A DNA stretch of 64,000 bases from Haloplanus vescus. Its GTDB lineage: Archaea > Halobacteriota > Halobacteria > Halobacteriales > Haloferacaceae. The stretch spans positions 1,032,398-1,096,397 of the forward strand of contig NZ_FNQT01000001.1 in NCBI RefSeq assembly GCF_900107665.1. The letters run 5' to 3'. The position numbers and the translations under genes are program-made. How positions within the stretch are numbered: position 1 is the first letter of the stretch; each line of letters opens with the position of its first letter. Under the pieces are notes generated by a model. It was not told the origin of the DNA. It saw only the letters and a list, made by a program, of their open reading frames with translations, and did not search any database. This document shows positions 18,490 through 27,791 of the stretch, piece after piece.

Positions 18490-19071
18490 ATGATACTGTC
18501 GGACACCGACATCCTCGCGCGCCTGAGCGAGGGTGACCTCGTCATCGACCCCCTCGACGACGTGGACCAGCAGGTCCAACCCGCGAGCGTCGACCTTCGT
18601 CTCGGCGCCGAGTTCCTCGAGTTCCAACGGACGAACATCTCCTGTATCCACCCCACGCGCGAACAGGAAGTGAGCGAGTATATCGACGAGACGGTCGTCG
18701 ACGAGGGCGAGGAGTTCATCCTCCACCCCGGCGACTTCGTGCTCGGCACGACGAAAGAGCGCGTCGAGATGCCCGCGGACCTCGTCGCCAACGTCGAGGG
18801 CCGGTCCTCGCTCGGCCGACTGGCCGTCGTCGTCCACGCCACCGCCGGCTTCGTCGACCCCGGCTATCGCGGACAGGTGACGCTCGAACTGTCGAATCTC
18901 GGCACCGCCCCCGTCGCGCTCACGCCCGGCATGCGCGTCTCCCAGCTCGTCTTCACCGAACTCTCCTCGCCCGCCAAGCGCCCGTACGGGAGCGAGCGCG
19001 GCTCGAAGTATCAAGACCAGGACGGCCCGCAAGCCTCGCGCATCGGCTCCGACCCCGAATTCGAATCATGA
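18490..19071 (+). CDS. dcd: dCTP deaminase
   Basis: A 193-residue protein with the trimeric dUTPase/Dcd fold. It opens [12 protein letters not shown] and has [11 protein letters not shown], the nucleotide loop [21 protein letters not shown] (residues about 100-120) and the catalytic Glu region [14 protein letters not shown]. It deaminates dCTP to dUTP for dTTP synthesis and may also hydrolyse dUTP like methanogen bifunctional enzymes (not decidable here). It overlaps thiR by 4 bp (ATGA), so the two genes are translationally coupled. Confidence 0.94.
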   Translation: MILSDTDILARLSEGDLVIDPLDDVDQQVQPASVDLRLGAEFLEFQRTNISCIHPTREQEVSEYIDETVVDEGEEFILHPGDFVLGTTKERVEMPADLVANVEGRSSLGRLAVVVHATAGFVDPGYRGQVTLELSNLGTAPVALTPGMRVSQLVFTELSSPAKRPYGSERGSKYQDQDGPQASRIGSDPEFES

Positions 19072-19988
19072 AGTTCGTCGAAGAACTCGTCGTCGAGGAG
19101 TTCCTGCCCACGGTCCGGTCGATGCTCGCGACGGACCTCCGAGAGCGTGGCTTCACCCAGCGCGAAGTCGCCGACGCCCTCGGCATCTCGCAGTCCGCCG
19201 TCTCGAAGTACGCCCACGGCGACGTGGCGACCAGCGAGCGCTTCAGCGAGGACGAACGCGTCCAGTCGCTCGTCGAGCGAATCGGTGAGGGACTGTCGAC
19301 GGGCGATATGAGTCGCGTGCAGGCGCTCATCGAACTCGAAGTGCTCATCCGACGACTGGAGAACGGCGACTCGCTCGCCGAACGCCACCGCGAGGTCATG
19401 CCCGAACTCCGCGAGTACGACGCCTCCTTCGACGTTCACGACCCCGAGAGCGGCGCGCGCACCACCGAACAGGTCCGCTCCTCCGTGCGGCGCGGCCTCC
19501 GCATCCTCCGCAACACGTCCGCGTTCGCGAGCCTCGTCCCCAACGTCGGCTCGAACCTCGTCGAGTGTCTCCCCGAGGCGACCGACGTTGAGGACGTGGC
19601 GGGCGTCCCGGGCCGCATCTTCGACGTTCGCGGGACGGCGACGGTGCCCTCTGACCCCGAGTTCGGCGTCAGCGAACACGTCGCCGCCGTGTTGCTGTCG
19701 GCCCGTGAGGCCGGCGCGCCGGTCCGCGGCGCGGTGAACATCCGGTACGACTCCGCCCTTGTCGACGGCCTGCGAGACGCCGGCTACCCGACCGTCGAGT
19801 TCGATGCCGACCGCGAGGACTCCGGCGGCGACGCCACTCGCGAGACAATCGTCGAGGCGGTGCGCGCGGCCGACCCAGGGTCGCCGTTCGTCCTCTACCA
19901 GACCGGCGGGTTCGGCATCGAACCCATCACGTACGTCCTCGCCGACGACGCCCCGGCGGCGGCCCGAGTCGTCCGCGACCAGACCTAA
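19068..19988 (+). CDS. thiR: HTH-ThiN transcriptional regulator of thiamin genes (ThiR)
   Basis: A 306-residue fusion. Residues about 20-55 form an XRE-like helix-turn-helix ([24 protein letters not shown]). Residues about 120-300 form a ThiN domain (thiamin-phosphate-synthase fold), with [17 protein letters not shown] and [15 protein letters not shown]. In archaea this architecture is the thiamin-responsive repressor ThiR, in which the ThiN part senses thiamin phosphates. The convergent thi4 gene 1.7 kb away supports the assignment. It is coupled to dcd by a 4-bp overlap. A residual enzymatic role of the ThiN domain is unlikely but not excluded. Confidence 0.9.
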   Translation: MKFVEELVVEEFLPTVRSMLATDLRERGFTQREVADALGISQSAVSKYAHGDVATSERFSEDERVQSLVERIGEGLSTGDMSRVQALIELEVLIRRLENGDSLAERHREVMPELREYDASFDVHDPESGARTTEQVRSSVRRGLRILRNTSAFASLVPNVGSNLVECLPEATDVEDVAGVPGRIFDVRGTATVPSDPEFGVSEHVAAVLLSAREAGAPVRGAVNIRYDSALVDGLRDAGYPTVEFDADREDSGGDATRETIVEAVRAADPGSPFVLYQTGGFGIEPITYVLADDAPAAARVVRDQT

Positions 19989-20744
19989 CTAGTCGTAGCG
20001 CGCCGCGTGCGCCTCGCAGAAGGTCGGGTCGCGCAGCTGCGCCCGGACGACACCGGGCTGGCGATGGGCGTCGTGGAGGCGACAGCGCTCGTCGTCACAG
20101 AACGCCGACCCGGTGTCGAGGAAATCGACGGCGGCGAGGAGATACCCCTTCAGCGCGTCGGTCGTCCGGGGGTCGTCCGCGACGAGGAAGTCCCCCTCGA
20201 TTTCGGCCTCTAACACCTCGCGTGGCGGCGCGTCACCCGTCAGTAGGGCGTGCTTGCTCTTGGCCTCGTAGTACGCCTCGGGCTTGGCCGGCGCCTCGTA
20301 CAGCCCGGGCACCGAGACAAGCGTCGGCTGTCCGAGGACGGCCACCCGCTTGTGCCAGCGCCCGTCGTGGTCGCCCCACGTCCCGAGGGCACGGTCCAAG
20401 AGCGCGATGTGCAGGTGGTCGAGACTCTGCTCGCCGGGCACGTGCGCGTTCAGCGACCGCTGAACGTCGCGCCCGTCGTAGACGATGCCGCCCGCCCGCG
20501 ACGGGTTCGAGAGCGCTCGCTCCTCGTAGCGGACGATGCCTGTCATCGTGTTGCCCGTCTCGGGGTCGTGTGGGTCGGTGACGCGGGCGGCCGCGAATTC
20601 TTCGGCTACCCCGTCGTCGACGCGGCCGAGCAGTCGGTCGCGCACCCGCACCTCGGCGTCGATTCGGTCGCGGAGCCAGTCAGCGAGGGCGTCCGCGTCC
20701 GCGACGGTGGTGGGCGCGCGATAGATGGTGACCGTCTCGGGCAT
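19989..20744 (-). CDS. Unknown protein co-encoded with Thi4, Cys/His-rich C-terminus
   Basis: A 251-residue protein that I recognise only as a conserved archaeal family of unknown function (DUF7001/DUF6775-like, from memory). Visible features: LDHLHIALLDRALGTWGDHD, the block LGQPTLVSVPGLYEAPAKP, and a C-terminal cluster FCDDERCRLHDAH...FCEAH, which could form a metal site (C-x4-C-x2-H-x3-H then C-x2-H). It starts 9 bp after the thi4 stop and so is very probably in the thi4 operon. The related family has been labelled a putative metallopeptidase, but no HExxH is present. Its stop abuts that of thiR. Confidence 0.78.
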   Translation of the reverse strand: MPETVTIYRAPTTVADADALADWLRDRIDAEVRVRDRLLGRVDDGVAEEFAAARVTDPHDPETGNTMTGIVRYEERALSNPSRAGGIVYDGRDVQRSLNAHVPGEQSLDHLHIALLDRALGTWGDHDGRWHKRVAVLGQPTLVSVPGLYEAPAKPEAYYEAKSKHALLTGDAPPREVLEAEIEGDFLVADDPRTTDALKGYLLAAVDFLDTGSAFCDDERCRLHDAHRQPGVVRAQLRDPTFCEAHAARYD

Positions 20745-20753
20745 GCGTCTGCG

Positions 20754-21680
20754 TCAGTCGTCGGCGGGCGCGCGGGACGTGAGCTCCACGTCGGCGGCGT
20801 CGACGCCGAGTTCGTCGATGGCCGCTTGGGCGGCGCGCTTGCCCGAGACGAGCATGGCGCCGAACGTCGGTCCCATGCGCGGCAGGCCGTAGGTGGTGGC
20901 GACGGCCATCCCCGTCGCGATGAGGCCGTCGTGGACGACGCCCGTGTGCTCGACGATGGCGTCCTCGCTCTGGCCGACCCACATGGAGTCGTGACCGGGC
21001 GAGTCGTGGCCGGGCGCGCCGTAGGTGTCGTCGCCGGTGTTGTCCATGCCGGTATTGTGCTCCTCGGCGTGTTCGATGCCCGGCGCGTCGAGGACGTTGC
21101 GCTCGTTGAGCTTGTTGACCGCGACGGCCTCGTGCCCCGTCGCGTCGATGACAAGGTCCGCCTCGACGGCGATGGGGTCGACACAGGTGATTTCGCGCGG
21201 GAGCGCGTGGACCGGCGTCCAGTTCATGACGATGCCGCCGACGCGGTGGTCCTCGCGAATCACGATGTCGGTGAACTCCGTCATGTTCTGCATCTTCGCG
21301 CCCGCGTCACAGGCGGCCTTGATGAGGCCGGAACACGCCTCCGGCCCGTTGGCGACGTAGAGGCCCTCCGTATCCTTCGCGGGCTTGTAGTCCACGTCGA
21401 GGTCCTCCAACACGTCCTGTGCGGGGTCGCGGACGGTCACCTTGTTCATCAGGAAGCCGCCGAGCCAGAACCCGCCGCCGAGGTAGTTGTTCTTCTCGAC
21501 GACCATCGTCTTCACGCCGCGCTCGGAGAGTTCCTTGGCCGCCATCAGCCCCGACGGCCCACCACCGATGATGAGCACGTCCGAGTCCGAGAAGTCCATG
21601 AACTCCTCGGTCCACTCCTGTCCGATTGCGCGTGTTACGTCCGCTTCACCGACTTGGCTGAATTCGTCGAACGAAGACAT
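20754..21680 (-). CDS. thi4: Thiamine thiazole synthase Thi4 (cysteine type)
   Basis: A 308-residue FAD/NAD-binding enzyme. The dinucleotide fold is [17 protein letters not shown] (about 35-51). [14 protein letters not shown] follows, and the C-terminal [22 protein letters not shown] is typical. C166 in REITCVDPI aligns with the sulfur-donor cysteine of yeast Thi4 and with the cysteine described near residue 165 in Haloferax Thi4, rather than the His of methanogen enzymes. It makes the thiazole phosphate of thiamin. The true start is the ATG at 21680. A TATA-like ACTATATGA lies 25-30 bp upstream. Confidence 0.95.
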   Translation of the reverse strand: MSSFDEFSQVGEADVTRAIGQEWTEEFMDFSDSDVLIIGGGPSGLMAAKELSERGVKTMVVEKNNYLGGGFWLGGFLMNKVTVRDPAQDVLEDLDVDYKPAKDTEGLYVANGPEACSGLIKAACDAGAKMQNMTEFTDIVIREDHRVGGIVMNWTPVHALPREITCVDPIAVEADLVIDATGHEAVAVNKLNERNVLDAPGIEHAEEHNTGMDNTGDDTYGAPGHDSPGHDSMWVGQSEDAIVEHTGVVHDGLIATGMAVATTYGLPRMGPTFGAMLVSGKRAAQAAIDELGVDAADVELTSRAPADD

Positions 21681-21707
21681 ACCACCCAGTAGTATTACCA
21701 AGTGGTT

Positions 21708-21716
21708 CATATAGTT
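21708..21716 (-). promoter_or_regulatory. TATA box of thi4
   Basis: On the minus strand this reads AACTATATG, about 30 bp before the thi4 ATG. Between it and the start codon lies an imperfect dyad (ACCAAGTGGT, 21697-21706, and outer ACCAC/GTGGT arms at 21681-21685 and 21702-21706). This dyad is a candidate ThiR site by position only. Confidence 0.45.
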
Positions 21717-21788
21717 TGCGCCATCCCGCCGAAGGCTTTTCGCCGTTCAGCGACCAGATACGCGTATGAACTCGGAGGGAAGCGACCA

Positions 21789-22766
21789 GTGAGTCGACTC
21801 GTCGAGGGCGAGTGGACCGCAGAGGAGAACATCGAGACCAACGAGGACGGCGAGTTCACGCGTCAGGAGTCGGCGTTTCGTGACCGCATCGGCCCCGACG
21901 AGGCGTTCCCCGTCGAGGCCGGCCGCTACCACCTCTACATCTCGCGGGCGTGTCCGTGGGCGCATCGCGTCGCGATGACACGTTCGCTCAAGGGCCTCGA
22001 CGACGCCATCTCGATGTCGCTCGTCGAACCCGTTCGCTACGACGACGGCTGGGAGTTCTCCGACACCTACCCCGACCCGCATCACGACGTGGACTACCTC
22101 CGCGAACTGTACGTCCGCGCCGACGACGGGTTCACCGGGCGACCGACCGTGCCCGTCCTCTGGGACCTGCAGGAGGAGACAGTCGTCAACAACGAGTCCG
22201 AGGAGATCATGCGAATGCTCGACGTGGCCGGTCACGAACTGGCGACGCGGGACGTGGACCTCTACCCCGAGGGCTATCAGGAGGAAGTGGACCGACTCAT
22301 CGACGACGTTTACGACCCCATCAACAACGGCGTCTATCGCGCCGGCTTCGCGGACTCGCAGGCCGCCTACGACGACGCCGTCGCCGACCTCTTCGACGCA
22401 CTCGACCGCTACGACGACCGACTGGCCGACCAGCGCTATCTCGCCGGCGACCGTCTCACCGAGGCCGACCTCGCCATGTTCGCGACGCTGGTCCGGTTCG
22501 ACCACGTCTACCACACGCACTTCAAGTGTAACCGCCGCGCCATCCACGAGTACGACAATCTCTGGGGGTACACGAAGGACCTCTACACCACACCGGGCAT
22601 CGAGCAGACGGTGAACATGGACCACATCGTCCGTCACTACTACGAGAGCCACGCGGACCTGAACCCGAAGCGACTGGTCCCCACCGGCCCCGACATCGAC
22701 TTCACCGAGGGCCACGACCGGGACCAGTTGCCGGGCGGCCCGCCCGAGGCGCTACAGGACCGCTAG
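21789..22766 (+). CDS. Glutathionyl-hydroquinone reductase-like protein (Ecm4/YqjG family)
   Basis: A 325-residue thioredoxin-fold/GST-like protein. The N-terminal domain has the catalytic Cys motif SRACPWAHRV, with upstream RQESAFRDRI. The C-terminal all-helical GST domain contains YLAGDRLTEADLAMF, FKCNRRAIHEYDNLWGY and the typical end of the family. Bacterial and yeast members reduce glutathionyl-hydroquinones. Haloarchaea lack glutathione, so a gamma-glutamylcysteine adduct is the likely substrate (inference). Start: the GTG at 21789, preceded by GGAGGG; upstream in-frame codons do not resemble the family. Confidence 0.88.
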   Translation: MSRLVEGEWTAEENIETNEDGEFTRQESAFRDRIGPDEAFPVEAGRYHLYISRACPWAHRVAMTRSLKGLDDAISMSLVEPVRYDDGWEFSDTYPDPHHDVDYLRELYVRADDGFTGRPTVPVLWDLQEETVVNNESEEIMRMLDVAGHELATRDVDLYPEGYQEEVDRLIDDVYDPINNGVYRAGFADSQAAYDDAVADLFDALDRYDDRLADQRYLAGDRLTEADLAMFATLVRFDHVYHTHFKCNRRAIHEYDNLWGYTKDLYTTPGIEQTVNMDHIVRHYYESHADLNPKRLVPTGPDIDFTEGHDRDQLPGGPPEALQDR

Positions 22767-23303
22767 GACGCCCGCGCTCAGAGCGAGCGTGACCAACAAG
22801 CGCCCGACACTGCCCGCGAACGTCGCCGCCGCGAAGCGCACGTAGTCCTCTTCGAGGACGGCGAAGGCGTAAATCGAGAGCGTGTCGGGGAAGAAGGGGA
22901 CCGAGAGCGCGAGTGCGAGGCCGGCGTACCCCCAGCGTCTCGCGATTTCGACGGTTCGGCGCTGTGACCACTCGATGACATCGAACCGCGACCGTTCGAG
23001 GAATCGAATCACCGGCCCGGCCTCTTTGGCCTCCTGCCCGAGGTGGAACGCGAAGACACTCCCGGCGGCCTTGCCCGTCGCCGAAACGAGAATGATAATC
23101 GCGAGTCGCGCCCACGTCGGGAGCCCCAAATCGAGCGGTGCCAGGAGGACGACTTCGCTGACGCCGGGCAGCGCGAAGGCGATGAGAAAGGAGTAGACGA
23201 AGATGATGAGGAGTCCACCCCACCCCGTGGCGCTTCGGACGAGTCGCGTCAGCCACTCGAAGCCAAACAGGTCGGTGACAGCGAGGGGGACGAACGCTTC
23301 CAC
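22752..23303 (-). CDS. YqaA/DedA-like integral membrane protein
   Basis: A 183-residue protein with about four to five hydrophobic segments. These include LLIIFVYSFLIAFALPGVSEVVLLAPLDL and the SNARE-associated/DedA-like loop VSATGKAAGSVFAFHLG, followed by GYAGLALALSVPFFPDTLSIYAFAVL. It belongs to the YqaA/VTT-type membrane family, some members of which move or scramble lipids; the substrate here is unknown. The start codon is GTG, preceded by a GAGG-type ribosome site. The 3' end overlaps the convergent Ecm4-like gene by 15 bp. Confidence 0.82.
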   Translation of the reverse strand: MEAFVPLAVTDLFGFEWLTRLVRSATGWGGLLIIFVYSFLIAFALPGVSEVVLLAPLDLGLPTWARLAIIILVSATGKAAGSVFAFHLGQEAKEAGPVIRFLERSRFDVIEWSQRRTVEIARRWGYAGLALALSVPFFPDTLSIYAFAVLEEDYVRFAAATFAGSVGRLLVTLALSAGVLAVL

Positions 23304-23336
23304 ACCTCACCCTCTGACGGGGGTAAGGTAAGTCTT

Positions 23337-24401
23337 TCAGATTTCGTCCCGGCACGCGTCGAGGTCACGGAGAAATGCCGACAGGGTGTCGCGGGTGACG
23401 TGGGGCATACAGACGAGTCGCAACTCGCCGCGAGCGGTGCGCGCCAGCCGCCAGTCACGGTCCTGTACCGCCGCGAACAGCGAGTCGGGGAGGTCGACGG
23501 CGACGAGTGGGAGGACGGGGTCGACCACGTCGAATCCGCGGTCAGCGAGTGCGTCCGCGACCCACTCCGCGTTCGCCTGTGCGCGCTCGTAGTTCTCTCG
23601 GTAGCCGTCCGGCCAGAGTTCGTCGAGCGCCGCCGCCGCGCTCGCCACGCCCGCACCGCTCCGGGTGCCGGTGAGCGTCGCCTGCGACGTGGACTCCAGA
23701 TACGGTGTCTCGACCGCGAGGGCGTCCATCGTCGCCGCGTCGCGAGCCAGCAACCCACCCGCCGGGACGACCGCCTGCCCCATCTTGTGTGGGTCGATGG
23801 TCATCGTGTCGACCGCTGCGTGGCCGAAGTGCCACTCGTGGTCGGTAAAGGGCAGCGCGAACCCGCCCCACGCGGCGTCGACGTGACAGAGCGCGTCCGC
23901 CTCCGCCGCCAGGTCGGCGAGTTCGGGGATGGGGTCGACCCGACCGTACTCCGTCGTCCCCGCGACGCCGACGACCAGCGCCGTGTCGTCGTCGACCAGC
24001 GACGCCATCGCCTCGGGGTCGGCGCGTCGGTCCGAGCCCACCGGCGCGATGCGGAGGTCGACCCCGAGCACCTCAGCCGCCTTCTGAAAGCTGAAGTGGA
24101 CGCTGGACGGCGCGACGACGTTCGGGTCGTCGGTGCTCGCTCGGTTGCGCGCCGCCCGCACCGCCTGAATGTTGGCTTCGGTCCCCCCGCTGGCGACGTA
24201 GCCGCGTGGCTGGTCGAGACCCGTCAGCTCGCCCAGCGTCTCGACGACCTCCGTCTCCAAGTCCGCGACTGCGCGGTACGTCTCGGGGTCGCCGGGATTC
24301 GTCGCGAGAAATCGCTCCGCTGCCGCCCGAGCCACGGGGTGTGGCCGGGTGCACATACTGGAGAGAACGCGGTCGAAGGTTTGGGGGACCGCCTGCTCCA
24401 T
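23337..24401 (-). CDS. mfnA: L-aspartate / tyrosine decarboxylase MfnA
   Basis: A 354-residue PLP-dependent group II decarboxylase. The Schiff-base lysine is in [12 protein letters not shown]. The PLP aspartate is in [15 protein letters not shown], the substrate loop [17 protein letters not shown] lies near residue 70, and a C-terminal arginine region closes the fold. Archaeal members act on tyrosine (methanofuran) or aspartate. Haloarchaea lack methanofuran, so beta-alanine production from aspartate for coenzyme A is the likely role. It is transcribed away from ppsA across a 45-bp gap, on the same strand. Confidence 0.92.
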   Translation of the reverse strand: MEQAVPQTFDRVLSSMCTRPHPVARAAAERFLATNPGDPETYRAVADLETEVVETLGELTGLDQPRGYVASGGTEANIQAVRAARNRASTDDPNVVAPSSVHFSFQKAAEVLGVDLRIAPVGSDRRADPEAMASLVDDDTALVVGVAGTTEYGRVDPIPELADLAAEADALCHVDAAWGGFALPFTDHEWHFGHAAVDTMTIDPHKMGQAVVPAGGLLARDAATMDALAVETPYLESTSQATLTGTRSGAGVASAAAALDELWPDGYRENYERAQANAEWVADALADRGFDVVDPVLPLVAVDLPDSLFAAVQDRDWRLARTARGELRLVCMPHVTRDTLSAFLRDLDACRDEI

Positions 24402-24446
24402 GCCTACACCGTACCGGCGGCGCCGTTTAGCCGTTGCGCTCCGGGG

Positions 24447-26720
24447 TCAGCGGACCGAATCGAGGATGAGTTGCTCCTCGACCTTGTCCACTTCGTCGAG
24501 CACGTCCGCGACGGCGTCGATGTTGGCGCTGATGGACGTGATGCCCTTGCGGACGAGGAAGTCCACCATATCGGGGTCGGAGCCAGCCTGCCCGCAGATG
24601 CTGGTGTCGACGCCCGCCGCCCGACAGTCGTCGATGGCGTCGCCGATCATCTCGAGCACGGCCGGGTGGAGTTCGTCGAACCGGTCGGAGACGTGTTCGT
24701 TGTTGCGGTCGACCGCCAGCACGTACTGGGTGAGGTCGTTCGTCCCGAAGGAGACGAAGTCGACGCCCTCTGCGATGATGTCGTCGACGCCGCGGGCGCT
24801 GGCCGGCGTCTCGATCATGACGCCCCAGTCACGCTCGTCGGGGTCGATGCCGACGGCTTCCATGTGACCGCGCGCCGCTGCCACGTCGTCGCCGTCGGTG
24901 ACGAGCGGGAACATGATTTCGAGGTTCTCGTAGCCCATGTCGTAGAGCCGTTTGAACGCCTCGAGTTCGTGTTCGAACACTTCGGGGCGGTCGAGGCTCC
25001 GACGGATGCCACGGTAGCCGAGCATCGGGTTGTGTTCGTGTGGCTCCTCCTCGCCACCCTCGAGCTGGCGGAACTCGTCGGTTGGGGCGTCGATGGTGCG
25101 CACCCGAACCGGCCGGGGATAGAACTCCTCGGCGACGGTCTGGACGCCGTCCATGAGCTCCTCGATGTACGCTTCGACGCCCTCGTCGCGGATGTAGCGC
25201 TCGGGCGTCTTGTCCAGCGAGAGGACGAGGTGTTCGAGTCGGAGCAGACCGACGCCGTCGGCGCCGGTCTTCGCGGCGCGACTCGCCGCCTCCGGAATCG
25301 AGACGTTCACCTTCACCTCCGTCGCCGTGACGGGTTTTGGCCGCTTGCCGACCGGCGTCTCGTCGTCGTCGCTGCCGGGACTCGCCGACGAGTCGACGTT
25401 CACGGCGCCTTCGCGGACCGTCCCCATCTCGCCGTCGACGGTGACGACCTGCCCGTCTTCGAGCGTGTGCGTCGCACCGCCGGAGCCGACGACGGCCGGG
25501 ACGCCGAGCTCGCGCGAGACGATGGCCGCGTGGGAGGTCATCCCACCCTCGTCGGTGACGATGGCGGCGGCGCGTTTCATCGCCGGCACCATGTCGGGCA
25601 TCGTCATCTCAGTGACGATGACGTCGCCCTCCTGCACTTGGTCGAGGTGGTCGAGTTTGGTAACGATGCGGACGGCGCCCGAGGCGACCCCCGGACTCGC
25701 GCCGAGGCCCGAGAGCAGGTGCTCGTCGCTCTCCTCGTCATCGGTCTCGTCACTCTCGTCGGCGCCGCTCGCGTCGTCGTCGATGGTCGTAATCGGACGC
25801 GACTGGAGCATGAAGACCTCGCCGCCGGCGACGGCCCACTCGACGTCCTGCGGTTCGCCGTAGTGGTCTTCGACCTTCCGTCCGAGTTCGATCAGGCGGT
25901 CGATTTCCTCCTGCGTGAGAACGCGCTCGTCGCGTTTCTCCTCGGGGACGTCCGTCTCGATGGTTTCGCCCGTCGCCTCGTCTTTGACGTGCATCACCTT
26001 CTTCGTCGCGACCGTCTCCTGTTCGACCTCGCCAGAGTTGCGGTCGACGACGTAGTTGTCGGGCGACACCGCACCGGAGACGACCGCCTCGCCGAGACCC
26101 CATGCCGCCTCGATGATGATGCGCGGGTCACCCGTCGAGGGGTGGCTGGTGAACATCACGCCGCTCTTCTCGGCGTCGACCATCGTCTGGACGACGACAG
26201 CGATGTCGACTTCCTCGTGCGGGAAGCCCTTCTGGTTCCGGTAGTAGATGGCTCGCTGGGAGAACAGCGACGCCCAGCACTCCTGTACGCGGTCGACCAG
26301 GTCGTCTTCCGTGACGTTCAGGAACGTCTCCTGCTGGCCAGCGAAGGACGCGTCCGGCAGGTCCTCCGCCGTCGCCGACGAGCGGACCGCGACGAACTCC
26401 TCGCCGTTACCCATCGTCCGGTACGCCTCGACGATTTCGTCGCGTACCTTGTCGGGGACTTCCGTCTCGACGATGAGTTCGTGTGCGCGCTCGTGGGCCG
26501 CTTCGAGCGCTTCCGAGTCCTCGGAGTCGACGTCGACCGCCGAGAACAGTTCCTCGTCAATGCCAGCCTCTTCGATGAACGTCCGATAGGTACCCGCCGT
26601 CACGACGAATCCCGGGGGGACCGGCAGTCCCGCCCCCGTGAGTTCGCCGAGCGACGCTCCTTTGCCACCGACCGTCCCCAGATCGGCGGATCGCACGTCC
26701 TCCAGCCAAGCTACAGCCAT
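24447..26720 (-). CDS. ppsA: Phosphoenolpyruvate synthase
   Basis: A 757-residue PEP synthase. The N-terminal ATP-binding domain opens VGGKGASLGELTGAGLPVPPGF. The swivelling domain carries the phospho-histidine in GGMTSHAAIVSRELGVPAVVG. The C-terminal TIM barrel has FGTNDLTQYVLAVDRNN and the CGQAGSDP catalytic Cys motif. It converts pyruvate + ATP to PEP + AMP + Pi for gluconeogenesis. Two acidic linkers flank the swivelling domain (DDDASGADESDETDDEESDE and GSDDDETPVGKRPK), longer than in bacterial enzymes and typical of salt adaptation. The start is well supported by the family N-terminus. Confidence 0.95.
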   Translation of the reverse strand: MAVAWLEDVRSADLGTVGGKGASLGELTGAGLPVPPGFVVTAGTYRTFIEEAGIDEELFSAVDVDSEDSEALEAAHERAHELIVETEVPDKVRDEIVEAYRTMGNGEEFVAVRSSATAEDLPDASFAGQQETFLNVTEDDLVDRVQECWASLFSQRAIYYRNQKGFPHEEVDIAVVVQTMVDAEKSGVMFTSHPSTGDPRIIIEAAWGLGEAVVSGAVSPDNYVVDRNSGEVEQETVATKKVMHVKDEATGETIETDVPEEKRDERVLTQEEIDRLIELGRKVEDHYGEPQDVEWAVAGGEVFMLQSRPITTIDDDASGADESDETDDEESDEHLLSGLGASPGVASGAVRIVTKLDHLDQVQEGDVIVTEMTMPDMVPAMKRAAAIVTDEGGMTSHAAIVSRELGVPAVVGSGGATHTLEDGQVVTVDGEMGTVREGAVNVDSSASPGSDDDETPVGKRPKPVTATEVKVNVSIPEAASRAAKTGADGVGLLRLEHLVLSLDKTPERYIRDEGVEAYIEELMDGVQTVAEEFYPRPVRVRTIDAPTDEFRQLEGGEEEPHEHNPMLGYRGIRRSLDRPEVFEHELEAFKRLYDMGYENLEIMFPLVTDGDDVAAARGHMEAVGIDPDERDWGVMIETPASARGVDDIIAEGVDFVSFGTNDLTQYVLAVDRNNEHVSDRFDELHPAVLEMIGDAIDDCRAAGVDTSICGQAGSDPDMVDFLVRKGITSISANIDAVADVLDEVDKVEEQLILDSVR

Positions 26721-26807
26721 TTCGTACGCAGGAATCCCACCAGAACGATAAAGAAGGTTTCGAACCGTGCAACTACGGCCAAATTTGCGCCCCCGGCGAG
26801 AGCCGTT

Positions 26808-27704
26808 TCAGGCTTCGAGAATGTCGTCCTCGTCGGACGGAGGGACGGCGAGCGTGCCGTCGAGCGACGTGACCGCTCGCCCGCCGACACGGACCGTCTC
26901 GCCGTCGACTTCGACGTGGACCAGTCCCGGTCGGTCGACGAAATGGCCCTGCTCGAAGCGCATCGACGCCGGCGGGTCGTCGAAGGCGTCGACCGTGTGG
27001 AGGTACGCCCCGCAGGCGCCGCTCGCGGTGCCCGTCACCGGGTCCTCCGGCACGCCCGCGCCCGGCGCCCACATCCGTGCGTGGAGCGTCGACTCCGCAT
27101 CGAGCGCGTCGAACGTGAACGCGTAGACACCGGTGGCGTCGTACGCCGCCGCCAACTCCTCGACTGCGGCCATGTCCGGGTCGGCCTCGGCGAGGCGTTC
27201 GAGGAAGTTCACCGGCACGAGCAGGAAGGGCAGGCCGACCGACGCGACGGCGGCCGGGAGGTCGGCGCCCACGTCCTGCATGGCCGCGGGGTCGATACCC
27301 AACGCCTCTCCCACGCGCTCGTAGTCCACGTCGACCGTCTCGACCGACGGGTCCTCCGTCTCCAGCCACGCCACGCCCTCGTCGGTCACCTCGACGTCGA
27401 GGACACCGGCGTTCGTCCGAAGCCGCCCCTCGTCCAGTCCACCCTCGTCGTCGAGGTGGACCAGGCTCGCGACCGTCGCGTGGCCACAGAGGTCGACCTC
27501 CTGTTCGGGGGTGAAATACCGGACGCGACGGTCCGCGTCGCCGTCGTCGAAGAGGAAGGCCGTTTCGCTCGCCCCGAGTTCGCGAGCGATGGCCACCATC
27601 TGCTCGGCATCGAGTCCCGTCGCGTCGGGGACGACGCCCGCGACGTTACCCGCGAGCGGTTCGTCCGCGAACGCGTCGATCAACAGCGTTCGGCGCGTCT
27701 CCAT
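26808..27704 (-). CDS. PhzF family isomerase-like protein
   Basis: A 298-residue PhzF-fold protein. It opens RRTLLIDAFADEPLAGNVAGVV, with catalytic-type Glu E47 in ASETAFLF, VDLCGHATVAS, and the second-half block DPVTGTASGACGAYL. The family includes PhzF (phenazine) and diaminopimelate-epimerase-like proteins of unknown substrate. No phenazine gene is nearby, so a general metabolite isomerase is more likely. The ATG at 27704 gives a normal family length, although the frame stays open far upstream. The divergent phosphoribosyltransferase starts 88 bp away. Confidence 0.88.
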   Translation of the reverse strand: METRRTLLIDAFADEPLAGNVAGVVPDATGLDAEQMVAIARELGASETAFLFDDGDADRRVRYFTPEQEVDLCGHATVASLVHLDDEGGLDEGRLRTNAGVLDVEVTDEGVAWLETEDPSVETVDVDYERVGEALGIDPAAMQDVGADLPAAVASVGLPFLLVPVNFLERLAEADPDMAAVEELAAAYDATGVYAFTFDALDAESTLHARMWAPGAGVPEDPVTGTASGACGAYLHTVDAFDDPPASMRFEQGHFVDRPGLVHVEVDGETVRVGGRAVTSLDGTLAVPPSDEDDILEA

Positions 27705-27791
27705 ACCTCCGACGTGAACGGGCGACGACAAGACGTTAGGGGTCTCGGCCGAGTCGTAAGTCCTTACCCCACGGCCGTCACAGTCGGTGGT

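Noticed and set aside
26808-27704. Phenazine biosynthesis locus
   Set aside because: The PhzF fold alone does not indicate phenazine synthesis; no other phz genes are nearby.
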